From contig JAEWEK010000096.1 in the NCBI GenBank assembly GCA_023389425.1, forward strand, positions 1-8,841: a DNA stretch of 8,841 nt, given 5' to 3'. Source of the stretch: Pseudomonadota bacterium. GTDB lineage: Bacteria; Pseudomonadota; Gammaproteobacteria; Burkholderiales; Burkholderiaceae_D. Made by a program: the position numbers and the translations under genes. This document shows positions 6,363 to 8,841 of the stretch, piece by piece. The notes under the pieces were generated by a model, which saw only the letters and a program-made list of their open reading frames with translations, ran no database searches and was not told the origin of the DNA. Each line of letters opens with the position of its first letter. The stretch's first letter is position 1.

Positions 6363-7025
6363 TCAGACTCCGTAACGCGCCCGGTAGGCAGCCACTTTAT
6401 CCTTGGACTCCGCCAGCGCCGGATCGCCCGCCTTGCTCGACAGGTAGCCGAACAGGTCATCCAGGTTGGCGATCGAGATGACCGGCATGCCGAACTCCTG
6501 CGAAACGGTCTGCACCGCCGAATGCTCGGACAGCGCGCCATCCTTGCCCGAGCGCTCCATGCGGTCGAGCGCGATCAGCACGGCGGCCGGCTCGGCGCCG
6601 GCGGCGCGGATCATGTCCACCGACTCGCGCACCGAGGTGCCGGCCGAGATCACGTCGTCGATGATGACGACCTTTCCTTGCAGTTTGGCGCCGACGATGG
6701 TGCCGCCTTCGCCGTGGTCCTTGGCTTCCTTGCGGTTGTAGGCATAGGACGTGTTGCGGCCCTTGGCGGCCAGCGCCACCGCGGTGGCCGATGCCAGCGT
6801 AATCCCTTTGTAAGCAGGCCCGAACAGCATGTCGAATTCGAGGCCCGAATCGAGCAGCGTCTGCGCGTAGAACTGGGCCAGCTGGCCCAGCGTGGCGCCA
6901 TCGTGGAACAGGCCGGCGTTGAAGAAGTACGGCGACTGGCGGCCGGCCTTGGTGGTGAAGTCGCCGAATTTCAGCACTCCCGCCGAGACCGAAAACGAGA
7001 TAAACTCTTGACGCAAGTTGTTCAC
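6363..7025 (-). CDS. pyrE: Orotate phosphoribosyltransferase (GTG start)
   Basis: PyrE condenses orotate with PRPP to give orotidine 5'-phosphate, the fifth step of de novo UMP synthesis; it acts as a cytosolic dimer. From the GTG at 7025 the product is 220 residues, near the usual length of about 213. Visible features are the N-terminal NNLRQEFISFSVSAGVLKFG, the FTTKAGRQSPYFFNAGLF substrate region (23-40), LFGPAYKGI (67-75), the flexible catalytic loop RKEAKDHGEGG (98-108) and the PRPP motif VVIIDDVISAGTS (119-131). The GTG is chosen because the family starts at NNLRQEF and AGGGG lies five bases upstream. The frame stays open to an ATG at 7100, but that would add 25 unconserved residues and run across the probable promoter. 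Divergent from xth with an 87-bp gap. Confidence 0.96.
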   Translation of the reverse strand: MNNLRQEFISFSVSAGVLKFGDFTTKAGRQSPYFFNAGLFHDGATLGQLAQFYAQTLLDSGLEFDMLFGPAYKGITLASATAVALAAKGRNTSYAYNRKEAKDHGEGGTIVGAKLQGKVVIIDDVISAGTSVRESVDMIRAAGAEPAAVLIALDRMERSGKDGALSEHSAVQTVSQEFGMPVISIANLDDLFGYLSSKAGDPALAESKDKVAAYRARYGV

Positions 7026-7112
7026 GATAACCCCTATAAATAACGACGGGCTGTATTGTAATCCGCGCCCGCTATCGGCGCTCGCAGCGCTGCCGTTCAC
7101 TTCTTATACTTC
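7026..7112. promoter_or_regulatory. Divergent pyrE / xth promoter region
   Basis: The 87-bp gap holds a minus-strand TACAAT (7060 to 7055), which would place a pyrE transcript start about 20-25 nt upstream of the GTG; its -35 is poor. On the plus strand there are TATAAA (7035-7040) and TATACT (7105-7110), but the latter is too close to the xth ATG to act as its -10, and no good -35 was found for the former. The xth ATG has no Shine-Dalgarno sequence. Only the pyrE -10 is a reasonable call. Confidence 0.4.
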
Positions 7113-7889
7113 ATGCCACGCATTATTTCCGCCAACCTCAACGGCATCCGCTCCGCACACAAGAAGGGCTTCTTCAACTGGATGGCCACCCAGGACGCCG
7201 ATTTCATCTGCGTCCAGGAGCTGAAGGCACAGGAAGCCGACATGACCGAGGAATTCCTCGCGCCGCACGGCTACCACGGCCATTTCCACTACGCCGAAAA
7301 GAAGGGCTATTCGGGTACCGGCGTCTACAGCCGCAGCAGGCCGGACGCCGTGCGCATCGGCTTCGGCAGCGTCGAATTCGATGCCGAGGGCCGCTACACG
7401 CGTTGCGACGTCGGCAACCTGACCGTGATCTCGGTCTACTGCCCATCCGGCTCCTCCTCGCCGGAGCGCCAGAAAGCCAAGTTCCGCTTCATGGAAGTGT
7501 TCCTGCCGCACCTGGTCGAGCTGAAGGCCGAGGGCCGCGAAGTGGTGGTCTGCGGCGACTGGAACATCGCGCACAAGGAAATCGACCTGAAAAACTGGAA
7601 GGGCAACCTGAAGAATTCAGGCTTCCTGCCGGAGGAACGCGCGTGGATGACGCGCATCTTCGACGAGCTGGGACTGGTGGACGTGCACCGCGGCCTGGAC
7701 CAGCGTCCGGAGCAGTACACCTGGTGGAGCAACCGCGGCCAGGCCTATGCCAAGAACGTCGGGTGGCGCATCGACTACCACGTGGCCACCCCGGGCATCG
7801 CGAAGCACGCCAAGACGGTCTCGATCTACAAGGACGAGCGTTTCTCCGACCACGCTCCCCTCATCATCGACTACCATCCGGAAGGCTGA
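7113..7889 (+). CDS. xth: Exodeoxyribonuclease III / AP endonuclease
   Basis: This enzyme of the ExoIII (Xth) family cuts DNA 5' of abasic sites and removes 3'-blocking groups and 3' nucleotides in base-excision repair. The protein is 258 residues, close to the family norm of about 250-270. The endonuclease/exonuclease/phosphatase fold is marked by NLNGIR (8-13), CVQELK with metal ligand Glu36, YCPSGSS with Tyr109, GDWN with Asp149 and Asn151, WWSNRGQAYAKNVGWRIDY (204-222) and the terminal FSDHAPL with catalytic Asp246-His247. All expected active-site residues are present. The ATG at 7113 (MPRIISANLNG) fits the family; no ribosome site is visible. It is divergent from pyrE and ends four bases before the convergent membrane-protein gene, with a hairpin across both stops. 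Confidence 0.96.
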   Translation: MPRIISANLNGIRSAHKKGFFNWMATQDADFICVQELKAQEADMTEEFLAPHGYHGHFHYAEKKGYSGTGVYSRSRPDAVRIGFGSVEFDAEGRYTRCDVGNLTVISVYCPSGSSSPERQKAKFRFMEVFLPHLVELKAEGREVVVCGDWNIAHKEIDLKNWKGNLKNSGFLPEERAWMTRIFDELGLVDVHRGLDQRPEQYTWWSNRGQAYAKNVGWRIDYHVATPGIAKHAKTVSIYKDERFSDHAPLIIDYHPEG

Positions 7890-7902
7890 TCCTTCAGCCT
7901 TC
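7881..7902. terminator. Inverted repeat across two convergent stop codons
   Basis: GAAGGCTGA (7881-7889) and TCAGCCTTC (7894-7902) form a perfect 9-bp stem with a TCCT loop. The left arm ends with the xth TGA and the right arm holds the TGA of the convergent gene, so both proteins end in Glu-Gly. Neither side has a T run, so it is at best a weak or Rho-assisted bidirectional end, or an mRNA-protecting 3' hairpin. Structure is certain; function is inferred. Confidence 0.55.
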
Positions 7903-8313
7903 GCGCGCGTAGCACAGGGTCTCGCCGCACTGTCCGCACACCAGGGCGCGCGCATCGCCGCGGCTGGTGCGATTGCGCGGCTGGACCTGTTCGGCGCCGC
8001 AGTAGCGGCAGCTCAGCTCGCCCCGGGCATGCTCGGGGAACTGGCTGCAATACCAGTCCAGCCCGTACGAGCGCCACACCGCGCGTTCGCCGCGCTGGCG
8101 CAAGCCCAGCAGGATGAAGCCAGCCACGATCACCAGCGGCACGGCGCCGAACGCGCCCCACAGCGCGCCGATGAAGGCTTCCTGCACCACCGGCGCGTCG
8201 CCCGGACCGGCCATGAACAGCAGGCAGCCGACCACGGCGCCGATCGGGAACAGCCAGAATGGGCTTGGAATGCGCGCCAGGTGCGGCGGCATGATTTGGC
8301 TTGGTACAGTCAT
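7894..8313 (-). CDS. Small membrane protein with C-terminal zinc ribbon, function unknown
   Basis: The 139-residue product is not recognised as a named family. Two hydrophobic helices are clear, at about residues 18-36 (PFWLFPIGAVVGCLLFMAG) and 45-71 (rich in Ala, Gly, Val and Leu), connected by a short loop. A basic stretch (LRQRGERAVWR, 71-81) follows and should be cytoplasmic by the positive-inside rule. The C-terminal part has a zinc-ribbon pattern: Cys102-x2-Cys105 (SCRYCGAE) and Cys126-x2-Cys129 (VCGQCGE), with further Cys89 and Cys134. The ATG at 8313 is favoured because AAAGGGA lies four bases upstream; an in-frame GTG at 8316 is too close to that site. It is a single-gene unit convergent with xth. 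The layout suggests a membrane-anchored metal-binding or protein-contact module, but no role can be assigned from neighbours. Confidence 0.8.
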   Translation of the reverse strand: MTVPSQIMPPHLARIPSPFWLFPIGAVVGCLLFMAGPGDAPVVQEAFIGALWGAFGAVPLVIVAGFILLGLRQRGERAVWRSYGLDWYCSQFPEHARGELSCRYCGAEQVQPRNRTSRGDARALVCGQCGETLCYAREG

Positions 8314-8648
8314 CACATCCCTTTCTTGCGAAAAGCTAAGATAGACCTTACAGCCGAGTCAACATAGCAGGACTTGTCGGCCGGCGCAACGCCGATCGAT
8401 GCTGCAAGCGCACAGCGGGCACGCCCCCACGGCTGGGGGATTCGCCTGCCGCGGTCTTTCCTAAAGACAATTTCCGCGATTTAATTGCTACTTAGCTCGT
8501 CCGAGCATGCATGGGTGTTGCATTACTGCTCTCCCGTGATGCAAAAAAGCAAAAAAGTAGGTCCGCGATCCGATCGTGCCCGTCTTTGTTGCTAACATTC
8601 AAACTCGGACCATTCCAAATTGCAATAATTGCTGTCCAGGCCACCACC
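8314..8648. promoter_or_regulatory. Divergent intergenic region with several hairpins
   Basis: This 335-bp stretch between two divergent genes has no convincing coding frame. It holds a hairpin CGGCG-CAA-CGCCG (8382-8394) and a two-part structure at 8415-8452, where GCGGGCA pairs with TGCCGC around an inner CCCCC/GGGGG stem. A small GCTCG/CGAGC stem lies at 8495-8506, and a 9-bp inverted repeat with one G-T pair at 8518-8544 followed by two A6 tracts. Closest to the right-hand gene, TTCAAA (8598-8603) and TGCAAT (8621-8626), 17 bp apart, make a weak promoter candidate about 16 nt ahead of the ATG. A partial AATTGC direct repeat (8618-8623, 8627-8632) overlaps it. No riboswitch class was recognised. 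Confidence 0.4.
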
Positions 8649-8841
8649 ATGAGCTCCTCGCTGCCCCCCGTCCTCACGAGTTCGTCGATCACCGGCACCG
8701 CCGGCCACATGGTCATCGACCTCATGTTCAACCAGCAGATCGAGCGCGGCAGCGGCACCATCATCGTCACCGATGGCGCGCTGCAAACCGTGATCGACCG
8801 GGCCACCGGCCTGCCCCCCCCCCCCCGGGTCGGCGCGACCC
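8649..8841 (+). CDS. N-terminus of a probable Ig-like/adhesin-type exoprotein (cut by window edge)
   Basis: Sixty-four codons are visible from the ATG at 8649. The product begins MSSSLPPVLTSSSITGTAG, then strand-like segments such as MVIDLMFNQQIERGSGTIIV and TDGALQTVIDRATGLP. This resembles the first repeat of large Ig-like, SwmB- or calcium-binding-repeat proteins found in Massilia-type bacteria; the resemblance is from memory and the fragment is short. No Sec signal peptide is present, which fits type I secreted proteins that carry C-terminal signals, but that is inference. A weak AGG (8638-8640) eight bases upstream could bind ribosomes. The frame runs through a 13-C tract (8814-8826) that encodes four prolines and may be wrong in length, so residues after Pro58 or so are unreliable. 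An antisense frame here is judged a shadow. Confidence 0.5.
   Translation, partial: MSSSLPPVLTSSSITGTAGHMVIDLMFNQQIERGSGTIIVTDGALQTVIDRATGLPPPPRVGAT
8814..8826. repeat. 13-nt C homopolymer
   Basis: Thirteen consecutive C lie inside the right-edge coding frame, 15 bases before the window ends. With the count as given, the frame stays open across the tract. A tract of this length is a known mutation and sequencing hotspot; it could be an assembly or read artefact at a contig end, or a genuine slippage site able to switch the downstream protein on and off. Confidence 0.9.

Noticed and set aside
7026..7100. Extended pyrE start at the ATG at 7100
   Set aside because: It would add 25 residues not typical of PyrE and cover the likely -10; the GTG at 7025 has AGGGG at good spacing and gives the expected N-terminus.
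8462..8483. TAAAG and CGCGATTT as a sigma-28 flagellar promoter
   Set aside because: The spacer is far too short for the sigma-28 consensus and the downstream element matches poorly.
8492..8806. 104-codon minus-strand frame opposite the right-edge gene
   Set aside because: Its product has no recognisable features, while the plus-strand frame resembles a known type of exoprotein N-terminus.
1..8841. CRISPR arrays, tRNA/rRNA genes, insertion sequences or phage genes
   Set aside because: No regularly spaced repeats, cloverleaf-like sequences, transposase motifs or terminal inverted repeats were seen anywhere in the window.

Overview
The window reads as chromosomal DNA of a high-GC betaproteobacterium. 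The best fit is Oxalobacteraceae (Massilia/Duganella/Janthinobacterium type), judged from the MreB, MreC, GatCAB and PyrE sequences, the mreBC-versus-gatCAB head-to-head arrangement, and the style of the surface-protein fragment at the right edge. That assignment is by recognition of protein sequences, not by a search. Most of the window is housekeeping; no clearly new multi-gene system is visible.

Layout. (1) Positions 1-1988, minus strand: the rod-shape operon start, mreB then mreC. mreC is cut by the left edge. The 105-bp mreB-mreC gap holds a strong long hairpin. (2) 1989-2284: a divergent regulatory region between mreB and gatC, with an AT-rich core, a perfect TATAAT hexamer and a spaced inverted repeat. 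(3) 2285-5560, plus strand: gatC-gatA-gatB, the complete tRNA-dependent amidotransferase operon, closed by a textbook intrinsic terminator at 5575-5600. (4) 5613-6147, minus strand: a two-gene DUF433/DUF5615 cassette (predicted VapBC-like antitoxin and PIN-like toxin) with overlapping genes and visibly lower GC than its neighbours. It is the one clearly accessory element. (5) 6363-7025, minus: pyrE, read from a GTG start. (6) 7113-7889, plus: exodeoxyribonuclease III/AP endonuclease, divergent from pyrE. (7) 7894-8313, minus: a small two-helix membrane protein with a C-terminal zinc ribbon, convergent with xth; a perfect inverted repeat covers both stop codons. (8) 8314-8648: a non-coding stretch with several hairpins. 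(9) 8649-8841, plus: the start of a protein resembling large Ig-like/adhesin-type exoproteins, interrupted by a 13-C homopolymer just before the window ends.

Functionally the genes cover cell-shape scaffolding (MreB/MreC), Gln/Asn-tRNA synthesis by transamidation (GatCAB), UMP synthesis (PyrE) and base-excision repair (ExoIII). The toxin-antitoxin-like pair looks inserted between gatB and pyrE. The points most worth a second look are that cassette and its flank (including a short stretch resembling part of an integron attC site), the mreB-mreC hairpin, the uncharacterised membrane zinc-ribbon protein, and the C13 tract at the right end.
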